Shown: in pieces, positions 23,795 through 33,166 of the stretch
How positions within the stretch are numbered: the stretch's first letter is position 1
How the letters are laid out: each line of letters opens with the position of its first letter
NCBI RefSeq assembly: GCF_000412185.1
Contig: NZ_ASJA01000010.1
Span: 54,618 to 118,617, forward strand
From: Euryhalocaulis caribicus
GTDB taxonomy: Bacteria; Pseudomonadota; Alphaproteobacteria; Caulobacterales; Maricaulaceae
Reading direction: 5' to 3'
Length of the DNA stretch: 64,000 bases
The notes under the pieces: generated by a model
What the model saw: only the letters and a program-made list of their open reading frames with translations
Databases searched by the model: none
Told to the model about the DNA's origin: nothing
Position numbers and translations under genes: made by a program

Positions 23795-24007
23795 ATGTTT
23801 GTCGAGGACAAGGCGATCGCGGCGCGGCTCATGGCGGACGCGACCGCCCGGCTGGAGGAGGCCGCCGGACGCGCCGCCGACGGCCAGAACCGCAAGCGCG
23901 AGACTCAGGATCTTCGCGCCATCGCCGCCGAGACGGCGGACCTGGCGCGCAAGGGCGCGGATCTCGCCAGCGCCGCGCAACTGATCCTGGAGTTCCGGGG
24001 CCGTTGA
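23795..24007 (+). CDS. Small alanine-rich helical protein
   Basis: A 70-aa protein predicted to be almost wholly alpha-helical (MADATARLEEAAGRAADGQN, then RKRETQDLRAIAAETADLAR). It probably forms a coiled coil. AAGGAGAGGA lies just before the ATG, a strong ribosome site, which supports this start over upstream in-frame codons that encode a MAPMAPMA repeat. I recognise no family. It sits between DUF5681 and the convergent MucR gene within the mobile module. Confidence 0.55.
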   Translation: MFVEDKAIAARLMADATARLEEAAGRAADGQNRKRETQDLRAIAAETADLARKGADLASAAQLILEFRGR

Positions 24008-24029
24008 GCCGGAACCCGGCGCGATCAGG

Positions 24030-24449
24030 CTATGCGCCCTGCCGGCCGGCCTTGGCTGCCGGTTTGCGGCCGAGCCCGAGGCGGCGCGCCATTTCGGAGC
24101 GGCGTCTGGAGTATTCCGGCGCCACCAGGGGGAAGTCTTCAGAAAGCCTCCACTTCTGACGATATCCGTCCGGTTCCAGATCGTGCTCGCTGGACAGATG
24201 GCGCTTCAGCGCCTTGAACTCCCGGCCGCACTCCAGACAGACAACTGCGCGCGGCTTTACCGCGTCTTTCACCGGGACAGCCGGGACCGGCTCCAGGGCC
24301 CCGCCGGCTCCTTCCGCTTCCGCCAGCGCCTCATGCACGCTCCCCAAGAGCGCCGGAAGTGCTGACGCGGGAACCGTGTTCCGGGCCACATAGGCCGAGA
24401 CGATGCCGGCCGACAGACCGGTCAGGTCATTCATTTCGCGGTCCTTCAT
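24030..24449 (-). CDS. MucR/Ros family zinc-finger transcriptional regulator
   Basis: A 139-aa regulator of the MucR/Ros family, specific to alphaproteobacteria. The N-terminus (LTGLSAGIVSAYVARNTVPA) is the oligomerisation part. The single Cys2His2-type finger lies in VVCLECGREFKALKRHLSSEHDL, and YRQKWRLSEDFPLVAPEYS follows as in the family. A GGGGGAG sequence seven bases before ATG 24449 supports this start. Met6 is an alternative. It is the only leftward gene in the 20.9-27.2 kb module, so it may silence or control the neighbouring mobile genes, binding AT-rich DNA as MucR does. That target is inferred. Confidence 0.88.
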   Translation of the reverse strand: MKDREMNDLTGLSAGIVSAYVARNTVPASALPALLGSVHEALAEAEGAGGALEPVPAVPVKDAVKPRAVVCLECGREFKALKRHLSSEHDLEPDGYRQKWRLSEDFPLVAPEYSRRRSEMARRLGLGRKPAAKAGRQGA

Positions 24450-24752
24450 GAATCTGCTCCCCCGGATGGTTCAGGTTGTTCGCGACAGACAGGATAGGGG
24501 TCCGGCAATGAAAGTCACGGCCCGCCCCGTTCGCGGCCACTCTGCGTGACCAGACGCCAATCCCTGAGCGGATATCATGAAAGAAGCGGATTTTCCGACT
24601 GGACTTCCGCGGCCACAGGAGCGTGCATGCGGAGACGGCGGACGGACCGGAATCCGGACCGCCGAAGCCCGGGCGAACGCATCGCCGCGCCGGGCTCTCC
24701 GGGGTGCAGGCCCCGGCATGCCGCCGGCGCTTCGAACCGACGGAGAAAATCC
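24450..24752. other. Divergent intergenic region between mucR-like and DUF3489 genes
   Basis: This 303-bp stretch presumably holds both promoters. Its second half is GC-rich with several small inverted repeats (such as GCCCGGGC near 24666). Open frames through it do not look like protein. No convincing operator was picked out. Confidence 0.5.
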
Positions 24753-25070
24753 ATGAGCAAATCTGAAACGAAAAAGAACCGCACCCGCAAGACGCCAGCC
24801 AAGGCGACCGGGACGGCAAAGGCGGAGATCGCACCGGCGCAAACCGGAAAGACGCCGCGGCCGGACACCACCCGCGCAAGGCTGCAAGCGCTTCTCCGGT
24901 CCGGGGACGGCGCAACTGTTGCGGAGCTCGGCAAGGCCATCGGGTGGCAGGACCACTCGGTCCGGGCGGCGCTGACAGGATTGCGGAAGGACGGCATCGC
25001 CGTTGAACGGCTGGCGCCGCGCAAGGACGAGCGCGCCAGCCGCTACCGCATTGCATCTTCTGCCGGGTGA
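24753..25070 (+). CDS. DUF3489 domain-containing protein
   Basis: A 105-aa protein. A Lys/Ala-rich tail (residues ~1-40) precedes a winged-helix-like DUF3489 domain (LQALLRSGDGATVAELGKAI, then GWQDHSVRAALTGLRKDGIA, then RYRIA). Genes of this type travel with DUF2924 and large serine recombinases in alphaproteobacterial mobile elements, where they are thought to bind DNA. The ATG follows GGAGAAAATCC. The next gene overlaps its stop by four bases (GTGA), so the three genes DUF3489, DUF2924 and recombinase form one translationally coupled unit. Confidence 0.85.
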   Translation: MSKSETKKNRTRKTPAKATGTAKAEIAPAQTGKTPRPDTTRARLQALLRSGDGATVAELGKAIGWQDHSVRAALTGLRKDGIAVERLAPRKDERASRYRIASSAG

Positions 25071-25507
25071 ATGTCGCGATGGCCAATCAGGAATCCATCG
25101 CAGAGCGACTTGCAGAGCTGGAATCGCTGGACCGCGACCGGCTTTGTGAGCTCTGGTCGCGGGAGATGGACGCGCCGCTGCCGCATCGTCTCAGCCGCAC
25201 ATGGATGATCCGCTTCATTGCGGACGCCCTGGAGGCGAAGGCATACGGGGCTCTCCCGCTGCGCGTTCAGAAACGTCTTGCTGCCGCAGCGAAAATGCAC
25301 TGTCGGTCCACGCCACGCCTGAAACCCGGCGCGCGGCTTGTGCGCGAGTGGAACGGGATCGTGTATACGGTCGATGTGCGCGAGGCGGGGTTCGAATGGC
25401 GCGGAGAGCGCTACCGGTCCCTCTCGGCCGTCGCCCGCGCCATCACCGGCGCCCGATGGTCGGGACCGCGCTTCTTCGGGCTGACCGACCGGAGCGGCAG
25501 GGCGTGA
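25067..25507 (+). CDS. DUF2924 domain-containing protein
   Basis: A 146-aa protein of the DUF2924 family: an N-terminal helical part (LAELESLDRDRLCELWSREM, then RTWMIRFIADALEAKAYG) and a C-terminal strand-rich part (RLKPGARLVREWNGIVYTVD, then RYRSLSAVARAITGARWSGP RFFGL). The latter resembles a modified winged-helix or AP2-like DNA-binding fold. GTG 25067 overlaps the previous stop; ATG at 25079 is an alternative start. Its own stop overlaps the recombinase start (GTGA), and this fixed order is known from many alphaproteobacterial integrated elements. It is probably a recombination directionality or accessory factor; this is inference. Confidence 0.88.
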   Translation: MNVAMANQESIAERLAELESLDRDRLCELWSREMDAPLPHRLSRTWMIRFIADALEAKAYGALPLRVQKRLAAAAKMHCRSTPRLKPGARLVREWNGIVYTVDVREAGFEWRGERYRSLSAVARAITGARWSGPRFFGLTDRSGRA

Positions 25508-27180
25508 CCGGGCGGCGCGCCGTTCGCTGCGCGATCTATACCCGCAAGTCGTCCGACGAAGGGCTGGAGCAGGACTTCAACTCCCTGGATGCGCAGCGCG
25601 AGGCCTGCGAGGCCTATGTCGCCAGCCAGCGGCACGAGGGCTGGAAGACGCTTGGCGCGCGTTACGATGATGGCGGCCTGTCGGGCGGGACCCTGGAGCG
25701 CCCGGGCCTGCAGCGCCTGCTGGATGATGTTGACGCCGGAAAGATCGACATGATCGTCGTCTACAAGATCGACCGGCTGACCCGGTCTCTCGGCGATTTT
25801 GCCCGGCTTGTGGAAAAGCTGGATGCCCGGAACTGCTCCTTTGTCTCGGTCACGCAGGCGTTCAACACCTCGACATCGATGGGCCGGCTGACCCTGAACG
25901 TGCTGCTTTCTTTCGCCCAGTTCGAGCGCGAGGTCACAGCCGAACGCATCCGTGACAAGATCGCCGCCTCGAAGAAGAAGGGCATATGGATGGGGGGCAT
26001 GGTTCCGCTCGGCTATGACGCCCGGGAGCGCGCGCTTCATGTCAATGAAAGCGAGGCCGGAACGGTCCGGACAGTCTTTGATCTCTATCTCCGGCACGGG
26101 TCCGTCCGCCTCGTGAAGGAGGAAGCTGACCGGCTGGGCCTGGTCAGCAAACATCATGTCTTCGAAAGCGGAAAGACGTTCGGAGGCAAGCCGCTTTCCC
26201 GCGGGCGCATCCATCATCTCCTCATGAACCCGGTCTATGCCGGCATGATCCGCCACAACCGCACCAACTGGCCCGGCCGGCACAAGGCCATCATTGACCG
26301 CGAAAAGTGGGACCGGGTCCAGGCGATGTTGTCCGGCGGCGCGGCCCGCAAGCGCCGGGTGGGGCGGCGCAACCAGAAGCCTGAAAAGGTCCGGCACGGC
26401 TCGCCGCTCGCCGGCACGCTGTTCGACGGGACGGGCGACCGGCTGACGCCCTCCCACGCGCGATCGGCAGGATCACGCTTGCGCTACTATGTCTCCAGCC
26501 GCCTTCTCAGGAACGGCGCGAAATCCGACCCGGCCGGCTGGCGGCTGCCGGCGGCGGCCCTCGAGACCCTGGTGGCCAGGGAAGCGGCTGCGGCCCTGGA
26601 CAGAGCCATCGCAGGACAAAGACTGTTTGCGAGCGGCGAGGACAATCTGGACAGCGGGTTGAAGGAGCGCGCAACCCGGCTTGCGAGCGCTCTGGAGTCC
26701 GACCATGACCGGCTCTCTTCATTGCTTGATCGCGTGACGGTGAGCCGCGGCGAGATCGGCATCTCCATTGACCGCGGCGCGCTGGCGGAAACGATCGGAA
26801 TCGATGAGGCGGGAATTGTGGAAGAGGCGCTGGTGGTTTCCGCGCCCTTCCAGCTGCGCCGCCGCGGGGTCGAAGCGCGTCTCGTCTCGGGCGAGACCGA
26901 ACCCGAGCCCGATCCGGTGATGCTGAGGATGATTGCGCGCGCCCGCCTCTGGCGTGAGCGCATCCTGGCCGGCGACAGCTTTGATCACATTGCGGAAGAG
27001 GAAGGCGTGACGTCGGGATTTATCCGTACCCGGATGCTGCTCGGCTTTCTGTCACCGGACATTACCAAGGCGGTTCTCGAGGGGCGACAGCCAGTCGAGA
27101 CAACCCTGGAGCGGCTCGTCCGGACCGAACTGCCGCTGGACTGGCGCGAGCAGGAACGCGCTCTGGGCTTTACCCGGTAA
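25504..27180 (+). CDS. Large serine recombinase (site-specific integrase)
   Basis: A 558-aa recombinase. The N-terminal resolvase domain carries the catalytic serine in CAIYTRKSSDEGLEQDFNSL (Ser16 or 17), then YDDGGLSGGTLERPGLQRLL, VVYKIDRLTRSLGDF and FAQFEREVTAERIRDKIAAS. A recombinase domain follows (RGRIHHLLMNPVYAGMIRHN). The C-terminal part has LTPSHARSAGSRLRYYVSSR and a helical end. The zinc-ribbon cysteines of many such enzymes are absent. GTG 25504 overlaps the DUF2924 stop. It lies about 345 bp from the 3' end of tRNA-Ser, with no further gene, so it is the best candidate for the enzyme that integrated the island. Confidence 0.92.
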   Translation: MTGRRAVRCAIYTRKSSDEGLEQDFNSLDAQREACEAYVASQRHEGWKTLGARYDDGGLSGGTLERPGLQRLLDDVDAGKIDMIVVYKIDRLTRSLGDFARLVEKLDARNCSFVSVTQAFNTSTSMGRLTLNVLLSFAQFEREVTAERIRDKIAASKKKGIWMGGMVPLGYDARERALHVNESEAGTVRTVFDLYLRHGSVRLVKEEADRLGLVSKHHVFESGKTFGGKPLSRGRIHHLLMNPVYAGMIRHNRTNWPGRHKAIIDREKWDRVQAMLSGGAARKRRVGRRNQKPEKVRHGSPLAGTLFDGTGDRLTPSHARSAGSRLRYYVSSRLLRNGAKSDPAGWRLPAAALETLVAREAAAALDRAIAGQRLFASGEDNLDSGLKERATRLASALESDHDRLSSLLDRVTVSRGEIGISIDRGALAETIGIDEAGIVEEALVVSAPFQLRRRGVEARLVSGETEPEPDPVMLRMIARARLWRERILAGDSFDHIAEEEGVTSGFIRTRMLLGFLSPDITKAVLEGRQPVETTLERLVRTELPLDWREQERALGFTR

Positions 27181-27524
27181 CAGCGAATTCAGCTTCCCTG
27201 TTCCGCTCCCTGGAACTCCCTGCAAGGCTCCTGAAATTTCCCTGTTATAGCTTTTAGGGAATTTGATGCTTAAGCCCCTGAAATAGCAATGGGAATTCCT
27301 AGAGCAATGGCCGGAATCGCCCCGATTTAATCAATTTTCCCTGCAGATTCCCTGTTTATCAGGGTAAGGGAACCGATGCGGAAGCCTGACAGAGACCAAG
27401 GGCCACAGATTGCAGATTTCAGGCGTAGAGACGCGTCTCCGTCCGATCGGGGTAGAGGTAAGCGCCGGAAATTCCGGCGGAATTTCCGTGAAATCAGAGG
27501 ACGGGGGTTTTCCAGGTGACTGGA
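27181..27524. other. Noncoding segment between recombinase and tRNA-Ser, possible attachment region
   Basis: This 344-bp gap has no gene. It contains four TTCCCTG motifs (27194, 27238, 27337, 27348) and AGGGAA in inverse orientation (27256 and 27367), some forming short inverted repeats such as CCCTGTTTATCAGGG. A perfect inverted repeat lies at 27466-27488. Such clustering directly after an integrase gene and before a tRNA gene suggests a recombinase binding or attachment site. Confidence 0.5.
27466..27488. repeat. Perfect 11-bp inverted repeat near the tRNA-Ser 3' end
   Basis: CGGAAATTCCG and CGGAATTTCCG are exact reverse complements separated by one base. No T-run follows on either strand, so it is not an obvious terminator. 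It lies 37 bp from the encoded CCA of the tRNA. Confidence 0.7.
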
Positions 27525-27614
27525 TGGCGGAGAGAGAGGGATTCGAACCCTCGGAACGCTTGCGCGCTCAACGGTTTTCGAGACCGCCCCGTTCGACCAC
27601 TCCGGCACCTCTCC
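27525..27614 (-). tRNA. tRNA-Ser (anticodon CGA)
   Basis: A 90-nt serine tRNA with acceptor stem GGAGAGG/TCTCTCC, a long variable arm (GAGCGCGCAAGCGTTC), T-loop GGGTTCGAATCCC, discriminator G and encoded CCA. The anticodon loop CTCGAAA gives CGA, reading UCG codons. Its 3' end faces the recombinase and the accessory region, the usual geometry for an island insertion target. Confidence 0.95.
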
Positions 27615-27783
27615 TAATCCAAGCGATCGGGCGCGGAACCTAGCGGCGACTTTTGGCGGTTTCAAGCAGGGCGCTGCGCGTGGTATCGGACGTGTAGCGG
27701 CGCTGTATGCGGGGCCTGCAATTCCTGTCCCCTCCAATTGACTCTGTGAGGGCGCGGCGATAGCTAAGCGCCTTCGAGTTTTC

Positions 27784-27807
27784 GCCGGTGCGTCGTGACG
27801 CGCCGGC
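27784..27807 (+). promoter_or_regulatory. Strong hairpin in the rplU leader
   Basis: GCCGGTGCGTC pairs with GACGCGCCGGC with one G-U-type mismatch, forming an 11-bp stem with a tiny loop about 70 nt before the rplU start. Only TTTCGCG follows, so it is a weak terminator at best. A ribosomal-protein leader structure is possible. Confidence 0.4.
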
Positions 27808-27876
27808 TTTCGCGTTTCCTCCGCGCTTATGAAGCGGGAAAGGGACGCGGGCCAAGAGAATACGGACGAATTTACG

Positions 27877-28539
27877 ATGTTTGCAGTCATCAAGACCGGC
27901 GGAAAACAATACCGTGTGAACGAGAACGACGTGATCGTCGCCGAGCGCCTGGAAGGCGAAGTTGGCGATTCTGTCGATCTGGACGTTCTGATGAGCGGCG
28001 ACGGCGCCGATGTTAAATCCGGCGGCTCCGTCAACGCCGAGATCATCGAACAGCGCAAGGGCGACAAGATCACGGTGTTCAAGAAGCGCCGCCGCTCCAC
28101 CTATCGCCGCACCAAGGGCCATCGTCAGTTCGAGACGGTCCTGCGCGTGATCGGCATTGGCGGCTCCAAGGCCAAGGCCAAGCCGGCCGCCAAGAAGGAC
28201 GAAGAAAAGCCCGCCGCCAAGGACGCGCCGAAAAAGGCTGCGCCCAAGAAGGAAGCCGCACCCAAGAAGGACGAGGCCAAGAAGGCTGACGCGCCGGCGA
28301 AGAAAACCGCTGCGAAAAAGGGCGTCACCGGCAAAGCTGACGATCTGACCAAGCTGAACGGCGTTGGCCCGGCCTACGCCAAGAAGCTGAACGCGGCCGG
28401 CGTCACGACCTTTGAACAGGTCGCGGCCTGGAAAAAGGCGGACATCGAGAAGCTGGACGAGCAAATCAGCGGTCTGCAGGCGAAAGCCGAAAACGAAGGC
28501 TGGGTTGCCCAGGCCAAAGACCTGGCGAAGGAGAACTAG
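27877..28539 (+). CDS. rplU: 50S ribosomal protein L21 with C-terminal helix-hairpin-helix extension
   Basis: Residues 1-~103 are ribosomal protein L21 ([20 protein letters not shown], then [20 protein letters not shown]), which binds 23S rRNA in the large subunit. The protein continues to 220 aa, twice the usual length. A Lys/Ala/Pro-rich linker (~105-160) joins it to a helix-hairpin-helix domain ([20 protein letters not shown] followed by a second helix pair), a DNA/RNA-binding type. Extended L21 forms occur in some alphaproteobacteria; what the extra domain binds is not known. ATG 27877 is the L21 family start. rpmA follows after 2 bp. Confidence 0.95.
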   Translation: MFAVIKTGGKQYRVNENDVIVAERLEGEVGDSVDLDVLMSGDGADVKSGGSVNAEIIEQRKGDKITVFKKRRRSTYRRTKGHRQFETVLRVIGIGGSKAKAKPAAKKDEEKPAAKDAPKKAAPKKEAAPKKDEAKKADAPAKKTAAKKGVTGKADDLTKLNGVGPAYAKKLNAAGVTTFEQVAAWKKADIEKLDEQISGLQAKAENEGWVAQAKDLAKEN

Positions 28540-28541
28540 AG

Positions 28542-28805
28542 ATGGCGCATAAAAAAGCTGGCGGTTCATCGCGCAACGGCCGCGACTCAGCAGGCCGCCG
28601 CCTCGGCGTGAAAAAATCCGGCGGTCAGTCCGTGATCCCTGGCAACATCATCATTCGCCAGCGCGGCACGAAATATCGTCCGGGCGAGAATGTCGGCATC
28701 GGCAAGGATCACACGATCTTCGCCAAGATCGCCGGTGTTGTGACCTTCGGGCGCGGCAAGAACGACCGTCCGACCGTGTCGGTCATGCCTGCCGAAACCG
28801 AATAG
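28542..28805 (+). CDS. rpmA: 50S ribosomal protein L27
   Basis: An 87-aa L27 protein, whose flexible N-terminus reaches the peptidyl transferase centre. The family signature is complete: [20 protein letters not shown], then [20 protein letters not shown] and [20 protein letters not shown]. It begins directly with MAHKK, so there is no cleaved N-terminal extension of the Firmicutes type. It lies 2 bp behind rplU, the standard pairing, and a strong terminator follows at 28866, closing the transcription unit. Confidence 0.97.
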   Translation: MAHKKAGGSSRNGRDSAGRRLGVKKSGGQSVIPGNIIIRQRGTKYRPGENVGIGKDHTIFAKIAGVVTFGRGKNDRPTVSVMPAETE

Positions 28806-28865
28806 GCGAACTGCGGAAAATTCTCGGTTTGCCTCAATGAAGGCGAACCGTAACGCGAGAAGCGA

Positions 28866-28895
28866 GGGGAGACGGGCCGCCTGTCTCCCCTTTTT
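28866..28895 (+). terminator. Rho-independent terminator after rpmA
   Basis: A GGGGAGAC / GTCTCCCC stem (with an inner loop GGGCCGCCT) is followed by TTTTTCTTT. It lies about 60 bp after the rpmA stop and 30 bp before the acetyltransferase gene. Confidence 0.9.
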
Positions 28896-28926
28896 CTTTG
28901 CCCCTCCGCCAAGGAACGCCGAAACC

Positions 28927-30514
<1,588 letters not shown>

Positions 30515-30546
30515 GCCATCGCCTGCGCCGTCCCAGCATCGCCCCG

Positions 30547-31170
30547 ATGACGCACGGCGCGCCCGGCGGGCCTCCGCTGCGCAGCGAACTGCTCTATCCC
30601 GGCATGTCGGTGGGACTGTTCGGCGGGTCGTTCAACCCCGCCCATGCCGGGCATCTCCATGTTGCGCGCACCGCCATGCGGCGGCTGCAACTGGACCGGG
30701 TCTGGTTTCTGGTCAGCCCACAAAATCCCTTGAAAGACGCTTCCGAGACCGATCGCTACTGGCGGCGCGCCGCCGGCGTCTGGGCGCTGGGCGACTATCC
30801 CCGCATGACGGTCAGCGATGTGGAGCGCCGTCTGGGCGCGGCCTATTCCATGGAAACCGTGCTGGCCCTGAGCCGCCGCTGGCCGGAGGTGAATTTCGTG
30901 TGGTTGATGGGCTCCGACAATCTCGCCGGGTTCCACAGATGGCGCGGCTGGCAAACCATCATGGAAACGCTTCCCGTGGCGGTCATCGCGCGCCGCGGAA
31001 CCGCGACCGGCGCCCGGCTGGGCCGCGCCGCGCGGCAATACGCCAATCACCGCGTCCCGGAACAGGGGGCAAAAAATCTGGCCCTTATGCGGGCGCCGGC
31101 ATGGACATATCTGACCGCGCCCTTACATCCCCAATCCTCCAGCGCGATACGGGCCGAGGCCCGTTCTTGA
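30547..31170 (+). CDS. nadD: Nicotinate-nucleotide adenylyltransferase
   Basis: A 207-aa NadD, which makes deamido-NAD from nicotinate mononucleotide and ATP. The nucleotidyltransferase motif GLFGGSFNPAHAGHLH carries the HxGH catalytic box; PQNPLK, LMGSDNLAGFHRW and the C-terminal SSSAIRAE (usual ISSTxIR) are all present. ATG 30547 gives a slightly long N-terminus; Met at 30604 directly before SVGLFGG is an alternative, and a TTG at 30502 overlaps obgE. It lies in the obgE-nadD-rsfS cluster as in most alphaproteobacteria, although egtD intervenes before rsfS. Confidence 0.93.
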   Translation: MTHGAPGGPPLRSELLYPGMSVGLFGGSFNPAHAGHLHVARTAMRRLQLDRVWFLVSPQNPLKDASETDRYWRRAAGVWALGDYPRMTVSDVERRLGAAYSMETVLALSRRWPEVNFVWLMGSDNLAGFHRWRGWQTIMETLPVAVIARRGTATGARLGRAARQYANHRVPEQGAKNLALMRAPAWTYLTAPLHPQSSSAIRAEARS

Positions 31171-31198
31171 GAACCGGGCCGAAAAAGGACCCCGCACC

Positions 31199-32194
31199 AT
31201 GACCGACGCAGCCTCGTCGCCGGATCAGGCGGGGGATGACCTCGCCTTCTTCATCGACCTTGAGCCGCAGGATTCCGACATGATGGCCGAGGTCGTGGAA
31301 GGCCTGTCCGCCACGCCCAAGGGGCTTTCGCCGAAATATTTCTACGACCAGCGCGGATCGGAACTGTTCGACCGCATCACCATGGTCCCGGAATATTATG
31401 TCGGCCGCACGGAGATCGCCCTGTTACGCCAGATCGGAGCGGAACTGGCCGCCGATATCGGCCCTGACGCCACCGTCATTGAATATGGCTCCGGCGCCAG
31501 CGTGAAGATCCGCACGCTTCTGGACGCGCTGGAAAAGCCGCACCTCTATGCCGGCGTCGATATTTCCAGGACTTTCCTGCTGGAATCCTGCCGCGCGCTG
31601 AAGGCCGACTATCCCGACCTTCCCATCGGCGCAATCTGCGCCGATTTCACGCGCCCGTTCGAGATTCCGGCCGAGCTGTTTGGCGATCACTGGCGGCTGG
31701 CCTTTTTCCCCGGTTCCACCATCGGCAATTTCACGCCGGATCAGGCCGTCGACGTTCTGAAAGCGATCCGCAGCGAATTGCGCCCGGACGACAGCCTGCT
31801 GATCGGCGTCGATCTGAAAAAGGACCGCGACGTGCTGGAGCGCGCCTATGACGACTCGCAGGGCGTCACCGCCGCCTTCAACCTGAATGTGCTGCACGTC
31901 ATCAATCGCGTGTTGCAGGCCGATATTCCGGTCGAGAATTTCAGCCACCGCGCGGTCTATAATGAAGAGAAGGGCCGGGTGGAAATGCACCTGGTCGCGG
32001 AGGAGGCGGTCAGCTTTACGATTGGCGGGCATGATTTCTCGCTGGAGAAGGGCGAGACGATCCACACCGAGAACTCCCACAAATACAGCGAGGAAGAATT
32101 CAACGCCCTCGCCGCCCGGGCCGGATTCAAGCCGCACCGGATATGGATTGACGATAACCGCCTGTTCAGCGTCCGCCTGATGCGGGCTGTCTGA
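31199..32194 (+). CDS. egtD: L-histidine N(alpha)-methyltransferase EgtD
   Basis: A 331-aa EgtD enzyme, which trimethylates histidine to hercynine, the first step of ergothioneine synthesis. Characteristic motifs: LSPKYFYDQRGSELFDRIT, PEYYVGRTE, SAM-binding EYGSGASVKI, FFPGSTIGNF, DLKKD, FNLNVLHVINR and the C-terminal HTENSHKYS. The next enzyme EgtB is not in this window. The gene is inserted between nadD and rsfS, which are normally adjacent, 28 bp after nadD and in the same direction. It may have joined this operon by chance or for expression with housekeeping genes. Confidence 0.93.
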   Translation: MTDAASSPDQAGDDLAFFIDLEPQDSDMMAEVVEGLSATPKGLSPKYFYDQRGSELFDRITMVPEYYVGRTEIALLRQIGAELAADIGPDATVIEYGSGASVKIRTLLDALEKPHLYAGVDISRTFLLESCRALKADYPDLPIGAICADFTRPFEIPAELFGDHWRLAFFPGSTIGNFTPDQAVDVLKAIRSELRPDDSLLIGVDLKKDRDVLERAYDDSQGVTAAFNLNVLHVINRVLQADIPVENFSHRAVYNEEKGRVEMHLVAEEAVSFTIGGHDFSLEKGETIHTENSHKYSEEEFNALAARAGFKPHRIWIDDNRLFSVRLMRAV

Positions 32195-32270
32195 CGCGCA
32201 TGGCAAGAATCGGGCGTCCGTGTTAGAAAGCGGATGCTTTTTGGGTTGAACTGAAAAAGGATTAGACGCC

Positions 32271-32681
32271 CTGAACACCGAAGCGGAAAGACAGTCTGCA
32301 CAGGCCGGCGATACGCCGGACCAGGCTGGCGCCCTTGAACGGGCCGAGGGTCTCGCCGAATTGATCCTCAACAAGCTCGACGACGACAAGGCGCAGGACG
32401 TCGTCGCCATTGACCTCACCGGAAAATCCAGCGTGACCGATTTCATGATCGTGGCGAGCGGCCGTTCGCAGCGGCACGTCAACGCGCTGGCCGATCACGT
32501 GACCCGCTCCCTCAAGGAGAGCGGCTACGGGAACGCGCGCGTGGAGGGCATGCCCGCCTGTGACTGGGTGCTGATCGATGCGGGCGACGTGATCGTTCAC
32601 ATCTTCCGGCCCGAAGTGCGCGAATTCTACAATCTGGAAAAGCTCTGGAACGTCACCAGCCCGGCCGACGCGGCAAACTAG
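32271..32681 (+). CDS. rsfS: Ribosome silencing factor RsfS
   Basis: A 136-aa protein that binds L14 and keeps the ribosomal subunits apart in slow growth. The core is intact: LNKLDDDKAQDVVAIDLTGK, then SSVTDFMIVASGRSQRHVNA, DHVTRSLKESG, and DWVLIDAGDVIVHIFRPEVR followed by EFYNLEKLW. No ATG or GTG precedes the core in frame. CTG at 32271, nine bases after AAAAGGA, gives a full family-length N-terminus; TTG at 32361 would remove the first conserved helix. The start is therefore uncertain, and a non-AUG start is required either way. rlmH follows 14 bp on. Confidence 0.85.
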   Translation: MNTEAERQSAQAGDTPDQAGALERAEGLAELILNKLDDDKAQDVVAIDLTGKSSVTDFMIVASGRSQRHVNALADHVTRSLKESGYGNARVEGMPACDWVLIDAGDVIVHIFRPEVREFYNLEKLWNVTSPADAAN

Positions 32682-32695
32682 GCTGACAAGGCCCC

Positions 32696-33166
32696 ATGCG
32701 ACTGGACCTGATCGCCATCGGCCGGCTGCGCGGATCGCCCGAACGCGCGCTCATAGACGACTATCTGAAACGCGCTGAGGGCCTTGGCCGCGGTCAGGGC
32801 CTCGCCCCGCTGGACGAGCGGGAAATCGAGCTGAAGGGCCGCGTTAGCGCGGCCAACGAAACCGCAGCGCTGGCGCGCGCGGCGGAGGCAAGCGACCGCA
32901 TCTGCCTTCTGGATGAACGCGGCGAGCAGATGGGTTCGCGCGATTTTGCGAAAATGCTGGCGGACTGGCGGGATCAGGGCGCGTCCGGAGCAGCCTTCCT
33001 GATCGGCGGCGCGGATGGATTTGACGCAGGCGCCGCCCCGAAAGCCCATAAACGCATCGCATTTGGAAAGCTGACCTGGCCGCACCGTCTGGCGCGCGTC
33101 ATGCTGGCCGAGCAGATTTACCGGGCCATGACAATTCTGGCCGGCTCCCCCTATCATCGCGACTAG
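32696..33166 (+). CDS. rlmH: 23S rRNA (pseudouridine1915-N3)-methyltransferase RlmH
   Basis: A 156-aa SPOUT-class methyltransferase that modifies pseudouridine 1915 in helix 69 of 23S rRNA. The deep trefoil-knot motifs are present: DRICLLDERGEQMGSRDFAK, then AAFLIGGADGFDAGA, and the C-terminal LTWPHRLARVMLAEQIYRAM with GSPYHRD at the end. Length is normal. It follows rsfS directly, the almost universal neighbour, and its TAG touches the ATG of the envC-like gene, so the genes are co-transcribed. Confidence 0.95.
   Translation: MRLDLIAIGRLRGSPERALIDDYLKRAEGLGRGQGLAPLDEREIELKGRVSAANETAALARAAEASDRICLLDERGEQMGSRDFAKMLADWRDQGASGAAFLIGGADGFDAGAAPKAHKRIAFGKLTWPHRLARVMLAEQIYRAMTILAGSPYHRD

Noticed and set aside
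24030..24449. MucR-like gene as a chromosomal master regulator
   Set aside because: It lies within the mobile module next to DUF3489 and recombinase genes, so an element-borne regulator is more likely than the core MucR orthologue.
6223..27524. A second copy of the tRNA-Ser 3' end as the left attachment site
   Set aside because: I looked for GGAGAGAGAGGGATTCGA-like sequence on the left side of the island and saw none, but reading by eye could miss a short core.
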